DNA of 64,000 nucleotides, from assembly GCA_944472135.2 (NCBI GenBank), contig OX235264.1, forward strand, positions 82,222,319-82,286,318. The letters are read 5' to 3'. Shown piece after piece: positions 1-9,895 of this stretch (its first letter is position 1; each line of letters starts with the position of its first letter). The translations under genes and the position numbers were made by a program. Below the pieces are notes generated by a model. The model did not search any database. It was not told where the DNA came from and was given only the letters and a program-made list of their open reading frames with translations. This DNA comes from Trichobilharzia regenti (Eukaryota; Platyhelminthes; Trematoda; Strigeidida; Schistosomatidae).

Positions 1-1690
1 AGGGCCACTCGTAAAGTGTTATCTAAAAAGAATAATCACTGCTGTTATTTAAGCGGGATTATTTCTGTTTTTCGTACAAGTACTGTATCATACATCACAT
101 GGATTTTGTTATGTCAGATAGTAATACGATATGCGGCAAAGTACCAAGAAACTCACACTGGCTATACAAATAAGTCTTCATTCCGAAAATTATTTCAGAG
201 ACCAGTTTCAACGTTCATAAACAAATAAGAAATGTAAAAGACATAAGGGAAACACTTCTATTAGTAATGAGCACAAAAGTTGTTCTTATAAAATTAAATG
301 AGTTGTTTGTACCTTATTTCCTCTATACCTACTACCAAACTAAGTAGTTTTTAGATTTTAAGACTTCAAAATTACTAATCAATTCATTATACATTCGGCA
401 GTTGAATTTCACTCTACATTTTGAAATGTTAGCCAATGAAACTGATGTTTCCTAAAACGGTACTTAGATTAATTCGCTCGCAAATATCTTTTATAATTTA
501 GTTTAACAAACTAATTAAAAACCTAGTTGCTATTTCAGGGTTACCACACTAATGGCCATTTAAATAAGTGTATTGTTGTTTTGTGAATTGTTTTATTCCA
601 ACAGTGGTGTGAACACATGTTCAGTAATTTTGCTCGAAATTATTACCAATAACAAAACTTGTCATTGTGTGTAAACTATTGAAATATAATTATACTTTAT
701 TTGATCTAATCCACAATGCTCAAACTTTTTTACTGATATCAATTATGCAGTACCATTTAAATTCTTATGAAAGAATTTAAGAATTGTTGACATAACTAGC
801 AGAAACACTGTCATTTCGAGTGGTATTAGCAAAATTTTTAATCTGTCTTTTTCCACTCACGTTTATAGTTTCAAATTTTTTGTGGTGTAAGTCATCTTGG
901 ACTTCCTGTAGAAAAAACTTTTCAAAGTAACTGTATAATTATGAAATAAAACACACCTAATGGAAATACACCATTAAATTGACTTGCAAATGTTTTTTTT
1001 TTTGAGTTATCAGACTTCAAGTGAACTACTACTACTACTATATGGGTATTCATTTTCTTTCTCTTTGGGACATCAGAAGTAACTGTCAAAAATATGTGAA
1101 GCGAAAATTATCTGTGGAAAATAAAATTTACTTAAGCGCTCCCTTTCTCATATTTTTATGGTAAATGTATGCCATGATTATTTTGGGCTTTGGTCATTTT
1201 TGTACACATATATTGGTGAAAGACTATTTATTAAATTTGTGCCTAATTTGTGCGTCCAAAAGAAGTTAGTTCAGACGCTGTCCCTACCTTGGCCATCTAG
1301 GTTTGAATGATTCTCAATTTTCGTGAAAATTTCCTAATTTTAGTTGATATTCTATTCGCTATTATATCTTTATTACTATTATAATTTAAGTATTTTTTGT
1401 GAACTGTAATTGCATTGATCTTGCTTTACAAATCGATATTATTTAAAAAACACCAATATTGTTATTAAATTTGTGTATTAAAATCGCATTCAACAGTCAA
1501 AAGATCTTATTTATCTGATATGTCAATTTCCCTGAAACAATTCCATCTTAGTTTCGTTTTGACTCCACACTTATTTTCCGTTTATTTATCTACTTATTTA
1601 TTTATTTCTTAATTTCATACCATATCTGAATGGTCTTTCATAATGCATAAAATCAACACAAATATTAGTAAATCTTATCACTTATGAAAA
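1..1690. other. A+T-rich noncoding DNA, no gene seen
   Basis: I see no open frame with recognisable protein character here. The one longer frame near the left edge (about 70 codons from position 16) has low-complexity composition, no family signature and no visible splice context. The stretch is A+T rich and consistent with intergenic or large-intron sequence. Confidence 0.6.
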
Positions 1691-1694
1691 CTTA

Positions 1695-2040
1695 GAGTGT
1701 GTACTTTGATGCCCCAGAACAGTAGGGCATAGGGTGAGCAAGTGAGGTTAGGCGTCCAGTATTAGGTAAGGAATGGAAATGGATCGACGAGGTTGTGAAG
1801 TTACAAAGACTGAAATGGTTAGGACATGTGTTACTTATGCCTAGCCATCGCCTTCCTCGATGGGCAATGTTAGCTGACATAGGGTCAGGTTGGAAATCAG
1901 CCAGTGGTGGTCAAACCAAAACATGGCATCAGTCAACGAAATCTACAATAGTTAGATTAAGCCACGTAGGAAGGTGTAGACTGGCTTCCTGGCTGAGATC
2001 CTCGGGACGGTAAAAACCAATGAAGGCTGATTATATGACT
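1695..2040 (+). pseudogene. RTE-type retrotransposon fragment, C-terminal end of ORF
   Basis: The frame beginning near 1795 reads LQRLKWLGHVLLMP and continues with a WKSASGGQTKTW segment. This is the typical tail of RTE-clade pol proteins (R-x-x-WLGHV-x-RMP followed by GW-x-x-x-GGQ-x-TW). Endonuclease and reverse transcriptase domains are absent, so this is a 5'-truncated copy, as is usual for target-primed insertion. The frame closes just before 2015, and a tRNA-derived SINE begins about 30 bp downstream in the same orientation. The family call is by motif only. Confidence 0.65.
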
Positions 2041-2070
2041 CAAAACCCCAGATATATCCACTCATTGTGA

Positions 2071-2267
2071 GTCGGTGGCACAGTGGTTAAGACTCTCGCC
2101 GACCATGCACATGGTCCGGGGTTCGAGCTCGCACCGACGCACATCTGATATCTATGGTCGGCCTGCAAAATTTGGGCTACCGATATCCATGCTGAAAATT
2201 CCATACTTGTACCGAAAATACAGTGTGGAATCAAGCTGTAAATAAAAAATAAAAAAAATAAAAAAAT
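2071..2267 (+). repeat. tRNA-derived SINE, family 1, copy 1
   Basis: The head looks like a tRNA. GTCGGTG at 2071-2077 can pair with CACCGAC at 2132-2138 as a 7-bp acceptor stem, an A-box-like GTGGCACAGTGGTTAAGACTC follows, and a B-box GGTTCGAGCTC lies at 2120-2130. After the head comes a body of about 85 bp and an A-rich tail with AAATAAAAAA runs. Two more copies with the same organisation lie at 2812-3006 (+) and about 15380-15563 (-). The 68-nt length of the folded head and the RNA polymerase III boxes support a retroposed tRNA-like SINE. Confidence 0.8.
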
Positions 2268-2811
2268 TATAATACCCAATAAAAGTATATTGTTCTTCCT
2301 TATTGCTATTTATTTTGCCTCATATCTCTGTTTACTGTCGCTATTTTGCATTTCTTTTTACTTTCTTCTCTTGCTTTTTGTGCTGCATCGAGTGTGACTA
2401 CTTGAACTGCTGTACATGGGTGCAAAGTTCTATGTTGAATCCAGTCAGTCAGTCAAAATATCATTCGGTGAACAAGGCTTATAAGGTTTCAGAAAAAATA
2501 AGTGATCAGCCAAAAATCTTTCTTCACTTCTACTTTTGGCTGTAACTACAAACTTGTTGTAATTACCACTTTTGTTTCTATTCCCCTTAGGAAGCCCAAT
2601 CCTACAAATGTTGTTATTGTCTGAAACCTAACTCTTCAAAGTCCATCAGTTTCTTGGTTTTTTGCGTAAATTACGTTAAGAATTTAGTGTATTCGGAACG
2701 TTTTGTTTATAAACAGTGTACTATTATTTTATTGGATTAATTTAATATTTTTCAACCGATCGCTTCAAAACACTGTAAAGTGTGATAGAATTTGTTCCAC
2801 TTTATAGCAGC
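2268..2811. other. Noncoding spacer between two SINE copies
   Basis: A T-rich stretch with no recognisable coding frame. The 80-codon frame near 2303 is low complexity and has no family features. It separates two copies of the same SINE in the same orientation. Confidence 0.5.
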
Positions 2812-3006
2812 GTCGGTGGCACAGTGGTTAGGACTCTCGCCGACCATGCACATGGTCCGGGGTTCGAGCCCGCGCTGACGCACACCTGGTATCTTTGGTT
2901 GGCCTGCGAATTTTGGGCTACCGATATCCACGCTGAAAATTCCACACTTGTGCTAAAAATACGGTGTGGAATCAAGCTGTAACCAAAAAAATAAATAAAT
3001 AAATAA
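2812..3006 (+). repeat. tRNA-derived SINE, family 1, copy 2
   Basis: Same structure as the copy at 2071: a tRNA-like head with B-box GGTTCGAGCCC around 2861-2871, the same body, and an (AAAT)n tail ending near 3006. It differs from copy 1 at scattered positions, so the copies are separate retroposition products rather than a recent tandem duplication. Confidence 0.8.
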
Positions 3007-3864
3007 AGTACACGCTATCGTATGCTTCAGTGCCTTAGTTAATTTATAATACTTTTATAAACATAGTTTTTTTGCATGTTAGTTGGTTAGTTGCAGTCAC
3101 TACTAGTGAGCAAGGGATGTTTGAAGCCTTAACGAAATTGATGTCCTTTTAGAGATTCGAACTCGCGCTACCTAATAATATAATTGGGATCATTACTGCC
3201 GAGGTATTCAGGCTCACAACTGACCCTCCTGAAGGACTATACGAGGCAGGCTGATTGGTTGTTAGGGTGTAAACAACCACTGCTAAACACTAATTTCTAG
3301 ACACGCGACTATTGCTACGCCCTAGTGACCAATCAGCGTATAATTTTTGCATAAATTTAAGGCGAGTAAAAATATCCAAATTGCTCAAATTAACAATGAA
3401 GCAAACCAGGGGACTGTAGCAGAATACAGTTCCATATTAGATGAATTTATGCGATATAACATAAACTGATATAGCATTAATAACTGGATAATTAATACTT
3501 TATCAGATATGTATGTTACATCAAACAAACTTATTTAATATGAAGGACGCATTTTAAAAAAACAGCTGATATACAACGTTCAGTAATACTACATAGACAT
3601 TCTGTTAAAACTAATTGTTTTGAAGGGAAAATCAAATTTATGACTTGATCTTTCAGTAGATGTCATTGTGAATAGTCACTGGAAGGAATGATGACGTATT
3701 TTTAGCTCTGTTATAATAATTAATAATTTGAAAGAAAGTCAGTGTTGTAACTGTAACAAACGCCAATTATTGGGTATTCACAAATAATCTACAAAAATCA
3801 GTTACCGTTTAGGTGTCGGTCACAACTGAGTCAGTTGCTATCATTATTGACTAAAGTTCAATGT

Positions 3865-3906
<42 letters not shown>

Positions 3907-4481
3907 AGATAATCAAACGTATTTAACTGAAAAAACCTATTAAAGGAAAAAATAAGTCACCATATACATCAGTATCCCTTATTAAGTTACACTGAAACAT
4001 AAGACTTAAATCGTCAGTGTAGAGGTAGGGGACTGTGGTAGAATGTAATTCCATATTAGGTAACTTCTCATAAATTATATTACGATGAATGACTTGTCCT
4101 TGTAAGTAGATATTTAAAGCAAACTGATGCTAAACATAAGTAATTGCAGTTTCAAGGATCTTCCTAAAAAATAGTAGCATTAAAACACAACTTTAAACAG
4201 TGCTCTTTTATCATGAGGTTTTAGATTGTATTGTCACTATTTCTAACAGTTATTAAATTACTGATGTAGATATCAAGTAGATGATTTCAAAACTTATAGC
4301 TGCAAGTTAAACATATAATTCTCAACTGGGAGGATTAATTACTCTCAAATTTCTTCTGAACTTTTACATAAGAGAAGAGTTTCTTTCAACACTACCTTAC
4401 TAAAGTACAATAAAAACTTAAATAGTGTAGTAGTATGAATGAATGTAGTGAATGTGCTTATTTGATAAAACAAAATATAAA
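3007..4481. other. Noncoding DNA with a diverged direct duplication
   Basis: No gene is recognised. Around 3408-3445 and 4025-4065 the same diverged segment occurs twice in direct orientation (a shared core of the form GGGGACTGT, AGAAT, TTCCATATTA). A TA microsatellite lies between the two. Confidence 0.5.
3868..3902. repeat. (TA)n microsatellite
   Basis: About 17 uninterrupted TA units. Self-complementary, and so likely to be length-variable. Confidence 0.95.
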
Positions 4482-4611
4482 CAATTTTTCAAGTATTGGT
4501 TTTGTAGGAATTTTGTTTGGTTGGTTGGAGGATTGGTTCTCTAACTGATGTAAGCTCATGACGAAATCCTCCAACCAATCGTACAAAACCAATACTTAAA
4601 AATTAATATGA
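4482..4611 (+). repeat. Fold-back repeat built on a truncated SINE 3' end
   Basis: The left arm (4482-4534) and right arm (about 4565-4604) are inverted copies sharing AAGTATTGGTTTTGTA and TTGGTTGGAGGATT. The left arm carries about 11 extra bases, and the loop is about 30 nt. The loop and right arm (4535-4611) also match the 3' part of the hammerhead-bearing SINE at about 4925-4999 (shared CTAACTGATGT and GAAATCCTCC). I therefore read it as a truncated SINE copy whose 3' end became part of a hairpin. Confidence 0.6.
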
Positions 4612-4774
4612 CGCTCACTAGCGACTGGTCCTATTCAGGCAGTTAACCTGGGATTCTAGTGGGAAGCCATGACCAGTAGGGTACAGCAGGTTGAAGGTGA
4701 GGCAGTAACTCATCGAAGAAGTGGTCGTGCTATGTCACGAATTGACAGAAGTTAAAATTCATGGGCCATTGGAC

Positions 4775-5000
4775 TGGGTCTTAGTGGCTTGATGGTCTAC
4801 GCGCTCGCTAGCCTTGTAACTAGAAGGTCCTGGTTTCGAACCGAGTTGAGGAGGGTGCGTACTACTGAAGAGTCTTAAACCGAGAGGATGAAACAGATGT
4901 CGAGTACTCCCAGATTTTCCAATGGTCCTCTAACTGATGTCAGCTTGTGATGAAATCCTCCGAAAAATAATCTAACAAAATCACTACAAAACTAATACTC
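4775..5000 (+). repeat. Sm-alpha-like SINE with tRNA-like head and hammerhead
   Basis: The head has an A-box-like TAGTGGCTTGATGG (4782-4795) and a B-box GGTTTCGAACC (4832-4842). A hammerhead ribozyme core follows directly at 4859-4907, and then a 3' body to about 5000. A tRNA-like polymerase III head followed by a hammerhead is the known plan of the schistosome Sm-alpha SINE family. The phrase CCCAGATTTTCC after the ribozyme also resembles that family as I remember it. The right boundary is set by the end of similarity to the truncated copy at 4535-4611. Confidence 0.7.
4859..4907 (+). ncRNA. Hammerhead ribozyme (type I, minimal helix III)
   Basis: All core elements are present in order. The CUGANGA box is CTGAAGA (4865-4871), the GAAA box is 4890-4893, and the cleavage triplet is GTC (4899-4901). 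Helix I is GTACT (4859-4863) with AGTAC (4903-4907), after an A.G mismatch next to the core. Helix II is short: GTC(T) at 4872-4875 with (G)GAT at 4886-4889, including G.U pairs. Helix III is only two pairs (A4893-T4900, C4894-G4899) closed by a 4-nt loop, the minimal form known from retrotransposon hammerheads. The weak helix II suggests a partly decayed copy, so activity is uncertain. Confidence 0.7.
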
Positions 5001-6782
5001 GAAAATTGACTGAGACTAATTTTCTTCTTTTAAGAGAGGAAAAGTTTCCTTTAATGCTTGAAATCCGATTTGCGGAGTTTTAAAGACTGTCAAAAATGTT
5101 GCGTCAGACAAATTTCCCCATAAATTACTTTAAGTTGAATACTGATTTAATCTGGGCACAAACAAATAAAGCAAATTTCACATTCCCTAATTTTTCCTAT
5201 TTTCGGTGAGGGAGATATACTTTGTTATCAACCTGTATTGCAAATCCTTGATAGGAAGCATCTACTCATATGTCAGTGATGTTAGGGTGAGATATAGACT
5301 AATGGATTAGAACTGGTAGTCAGACGTTGTAACCGTAAGAATACAGCAACTTTTGTGACTAAAACATACGCCTTCATTATTGAGCAATGACTGTCAGATC
5401 AAAAAGATCCAGACAGTTAAACCAAGATATGATAACATTCAAATGAACCTCTGATATTGTCTTTAAAGCTATTTACTGAAACGTGAAATACCAGGCTGAA
5501 AATCCTAATAGGTAAGGTTTTATTAAAATACAAACCTTTGAAGTATGTACGAAGTCTATCTAAATGGTGCCAACCTAATCATTTTTGTCACTTTTCAAAT
5601 TTTAGGTATCTCGCCGATACAAGCAGCATAAATTATGGTAAGACTGTATCAGATATGTTTGACTTAGCAGACTGTCTACCATTATTGACGTGATGGGTGA
5701 TTATAGAAGGTGAAATAGAAATCTAGATGGCGACAGGAACCGAATTTTCTGCCTAAGAATTATCATTCCGGCTTTCTACCACCTGATTTATGAGCATTAA
5801 ATTTTAACCTAGGCATTATTTCACTGCAGTCACCGATGGCAATACCATCCCAACACGTTAGTAAACTATGCGTTACTGCCGCTTTATCATCACAGTAGTT
5901 ACCCAGTGTGGTCTTCCTGTGTCAATTCTAATTGTCTTTGATAAGAAGAGGAGAAGTAGGTCGTTAATTGATAATAAGATTGATTGATTTAGTCAGAGTA
6001 GCAGTGGGAAGGTCATGAGCTTGAGTCCCTCTGCGAACCAAATGTTCAGTTTACATCCAGTCACCATTCAATACATGAATCTGTACAACACAGTAATATA
6101 TCATTTAGTTTCGACTAAAACTATTAACCACTCGCACAATCTGTAACTTGCTACCTCAAGAAAAGGACGAATGTCTTCGGATGAGTAAGAACGACAAAAG
6201 TCAAGCTGGTAAAGTGAACTTTGTTTTCCTCCCATGAAAAGAAGATAGAAACTTTAAGCCTCTTTCGCATATCATATATTGGGAAAGGAAACGTTTTTAC
6301 TGTGATGACATTTTAAATATTGACTTAGATTTCGGTATTTTCAATCTTAGTTTTCTTAGAATATTTTGGGATCATCACGAAAACTTTTCAAACATAGGCT
6401 AAAAACAGATAATGGAGTTCATATTCTCAAATAGGTCAGTCAACCTCCGGAACTCCCTAAGAGAATTGGTTCCCTTAATGAACGCACTTTGGGTAAAAAC
6501 TTGATCTACACAAAAACGTGAGCTACAAAGATTACTACAAGCTGCTATGTCTACTTATCTGATTATCTGAAAATTTCAGAAATCCTATGTGACTGTTAGG
6601 TACTATTATGTGTTAGGTCTGAACATATAAAAATATTGGTCGATGTAAACATTGTCTCGGTTAAAATTTCCAGGTAAATATAAGTAAGTCTTTTTTGTTA
6701 GTCTTCGAAATAGCGTGGACGTGCTTTTAACTACTCATATTTTTAGTATTTCATTTTTTAAGCAATATTACGGTAACAAATT
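5001..6782. other. Noncoding DNA, nothing recognised
   Basis: No coding frame, RNA gene or repeat could be supported in this A+T-rich stretch on either strand. Confidence 0.5.
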
Positions 6783-8530
6783 TTGTATACCATCGCCAGG
6801 GGCAAGGCTATTGTAGGAATCTATCGATCAGGGATGCATCTAGACCAAAATGCAACGGAACAACCTAAAGTAACTTTTTCATATATGAAACTCAGGAAGA
6901 CATTCGGCTGGATCTCAAACTTACCTGTTGATAACGATACAGTCGAAGAGGATCAGCAAACGCAGGAACAATAGCACACTATTTCTTCACAGTCTTCACA
7001 CATGAGTTGCCACTCCTCATGGCATCAGCTCCGGCCGCGTCAGTGGAACACATGATAGACTCCGTCGACATCGACCGAAAAACCGTACTCCATTCTCTAC
7101 AGAAACTGGATTCAGCGAAGTTAATCGAACCCGATGGTCTTTATCCAAGGCTTCTCAGGAAGCTATAAGTTCACACAGCCGGTCCACTGAGTACGACTGT
7201 CAAGCTACCTGTCCTGAATGCAGTGTTACCGCATAACTAGAAAGACGTCATAGTAACCCCCATCCACAAAGGAGGACCAAGACATTGCCGTTAAAAATAC
7301 AGGTCAACCAGTCTCACCAGTACCTTGATCAAGATACTAGAAAGAATCACCAATGAAGCTATTAACTTGCTGTCCAGAGTGCACCACGGGTTCCACGGAA
7401 GCCTTTCATGTCTGATAAATCTTCTTAATGCATGAGAAAGCTGGGTCAAGTCAAATGAAAACAGAAGACCCGCTGATGTCATTTTCGTAGACTTCATTAA
7501 GGCTCTCAACAAAGTATCTTACACAAAACTCCTGATGAAACTGGAAGGTCTTGGAATCACGGGAAGCTTACTAAGCCAAATTAAGGAATTCCTCATATGT
7601 ATGAGACATAAAGCCAGGACCAGCTCAAAACTCTCCTCCTGGCCAACGGTATGTAGTGGAATGCCATAAGGCACTATATACGGGCCACACTTATTCATCT
7701 TTATATACAGGAGTTACCTGTTTTCACAGAATCCCCTATGGTCCTCCGAACAAATGACTTAAAAATCTGCATAAAGGTGAAGGGCAATAATGACACGCTA
7801 ATGTTACAAGAAGATCTCAGCAAATTTTTCCGGTTGATCCAAAGAATGCTCCCGATCAACCTAAAGAAATGAGCAAATGTGCGTTGGACATGCAGGCAGC
7901 AGTTCATACGACTAGTGGGAATAACACTGCAATCAGTTCAGACTCATTCGGATTTAGGTGTCATAATAAGTCACGAATTAAAAACTATAGCTCCCTGTAG
8001 GGCGGTAGCAGCTCTCAGTTTAAAATCATTACGCATAATATGCAGAGCGTTAGGTAGAGTCACCAGAGATTTGCTCATCTGCTTTTTAACATCTCTGGTG
8101 AGGTTGAGGCTAGAAAACTGTATCCAGGCAGTCCTTGTCTTAGAGCGGACTCACACATTCCAGAAAGGGCCTAAAGGAAGGCAACACACATGATTCCTGG
8201 CATGACTAACATATCATGTGAGGAAAGACCAGACATTTTAAATCCCCCTGTCATACCATAGGCAGAGAGGAGATTTAATCACAATGTTTAAAATTTTAAG
8301 TAATGACTATGAACGTGATCTACCCAATCTTTTCCTTTCACCAGGTCAGAATGCCTTAGAGTTCAAAAGCCAAGGCGAAAGTATATTGTCGTTAAGTGCT
8401 GGTTCTCACACCGAGTCATGAACTCCTGGAACTGACTGCCAGAAGAAATGGTGTCAGAGACCTAAATTGACTCATTCAAGAAGGGTTTGAATATATTAAA
8501 TATTCTAGAAAAAGATTAACAGCTTTAAGC
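6783..8530 (+). pseudogene. Decayed CR1-like reverse transcriptase
   Basis: With many stops and frameshifts, the + strand still reads like a CR1/jockey-type pol. A palm-like region (about 7370-7510) has a hydrophobic run ending in a KAL-N-like version of the usual DF-x-KAF-D motif. Near the C-terminus (about 8100-8300) are remnants of the L-x-x-P-C-L-x-AD-x-HIP, R-KATHMI-x-GM and EERPD pattern that closes these proteins. The 3' end (about 8440-8530) matches the minus-strand relic inside the HisRS intron (51000-51120) and the short segment at 27996-28075, so three copies of this old family are present. It is not functional. Confidence 0.7.
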
Positions 8531-8539
8531 CTGCTGTCC

Positions 8540-9340
8540 TCAATCAGTAAATCCTAAACAGCAAATTTGTACAGTTTCAGGTGAATGTTAAAAGTGAACA
8601 GATTGTACATTATTTTTGTCTAGGACTCCATAAAAATATCAAGAGCTAAATAAGACAAACACTGGTGGACTCAAGCTTATCTAAATATAAGAGTTGTCGT
8701 ACTTGGAGAAATTAAGTCTTTTTGAACAAGTAATGTGTGAAATATATTCACTAAAATACCAGTTATTGCTTTTCATTGAACTACATGAGATTTTTTTTCA
8801 TTATCACATAGATATGATCATTCAGTGTAGGATTTCGAAGGAATCGAAAGAATACCTAATCAAAGTGTGTTAAAGCACTTGCATTATTAAGTGATGCATC
8901 TGAAAGGACAATAACTCCAGTTACAAAGATACTTATTACATATCACGACAATAATGAATAAGAAGCTTCAAATTTTTTCGAAGTAAGTGTGGTTTAACAA
9001 TTCTCCGAAAGATAATGATAATATACATGAAGCAATGTTGCACCAAAGTCTTTTTGCTACAGCTATTGTAAAATATATTCCGTGCAGTACTTTTGCTATT
9101 CCCTGAAATTTTACTTTACTATGCAAAAACTTTCGAAAATTTTCCACGTAAGCCTCCAGATATTTGAAAGATAAATAGGGGCAAATCATTTTTTAAGACA
9201 CGAGAGTAAAAATGAAGAAATAATTTAATGAAGATAACAAACCCTGCGGTATTTAAAGTGCGTTGCTACAAATGAGCCAATTAGCATCATAAAACAATTC
9301 AACGTCCAATAAGCCAGTCACTACTGGTTATCACCGTTTT
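8540..9340. other. Noncoding DNA, nothing recognised
   Basis: A+T-rich with no supported feature. The minus-strand frame at 8968-9189 has no family character. Confidence 0.5.
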
Positions 9341-9633
9341 CAATATCCAATATCCAATATCCAATATCGTTTTTACGAGCTAGTATAAACCAATTTGATT
9401 TCTTTGTGCTCGCTTCTTGATTGTGAGGTATAGGTTCTTGATCTTCGGTAAACTTCTGCGTAGCTTGTCCCGCCACTCGACTGTCGTAGCTTTGGTTGAC
9501 TCCAAAGGGAGTAGTGCTGGGATTAATTATATGTGGTTTGTAGTATGAGGTATGTTAAGACTGTTACTACTGTGATTGGAGTTGATCCTTTCGCCAGTTA
9601 GTCCTTCGGTATTGTCGACAAGAGAAAAGAGAT

Positions 9634-9670
9634 AGTAATAATAATAATAATAGTAATAATAATAATAATA
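9634..9670. repeat. (TAA)n microsatellite
   Basis: A run of TAA units with TAG interruptions inside the 3' UTR of the CR1-type element. A similar run lies at 9769-9797. Confidence 0.9.
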
Positions 9671-9895
9671 GATATAATTAGTGAAGCTATTCAGACTAAG
9701 AGACAGAAACGAAAATAGGAAACGTAACAACAGTCAGCTCATGAAGTTTGAAGAATAATATATATATCGGTAATAGTAATAATAATAATAATAGTAATTA
9801 TAATATTAATAAGTTGTCAGGAGAGTAAGACGGGAGAGAATGTAAAGAAGTAAAATGACGAGTTTAATTATCTACCCTGATTGGTAAATGCGATT

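Noticed and set aside
16..228. Open frame of 70 codons at the left edge
   Set aside because: Low-complexity composition, no family features and no splice or promoter context; chance frame in A+T-rich DNA.
2071..3006. Genuine tRNA genes at the SINE heads
   Set aside because: The tRNA-like fold is followed each time by the same unrelated body and A-rich tail, and lacks a normal anticodon arm; these are SINE heads.
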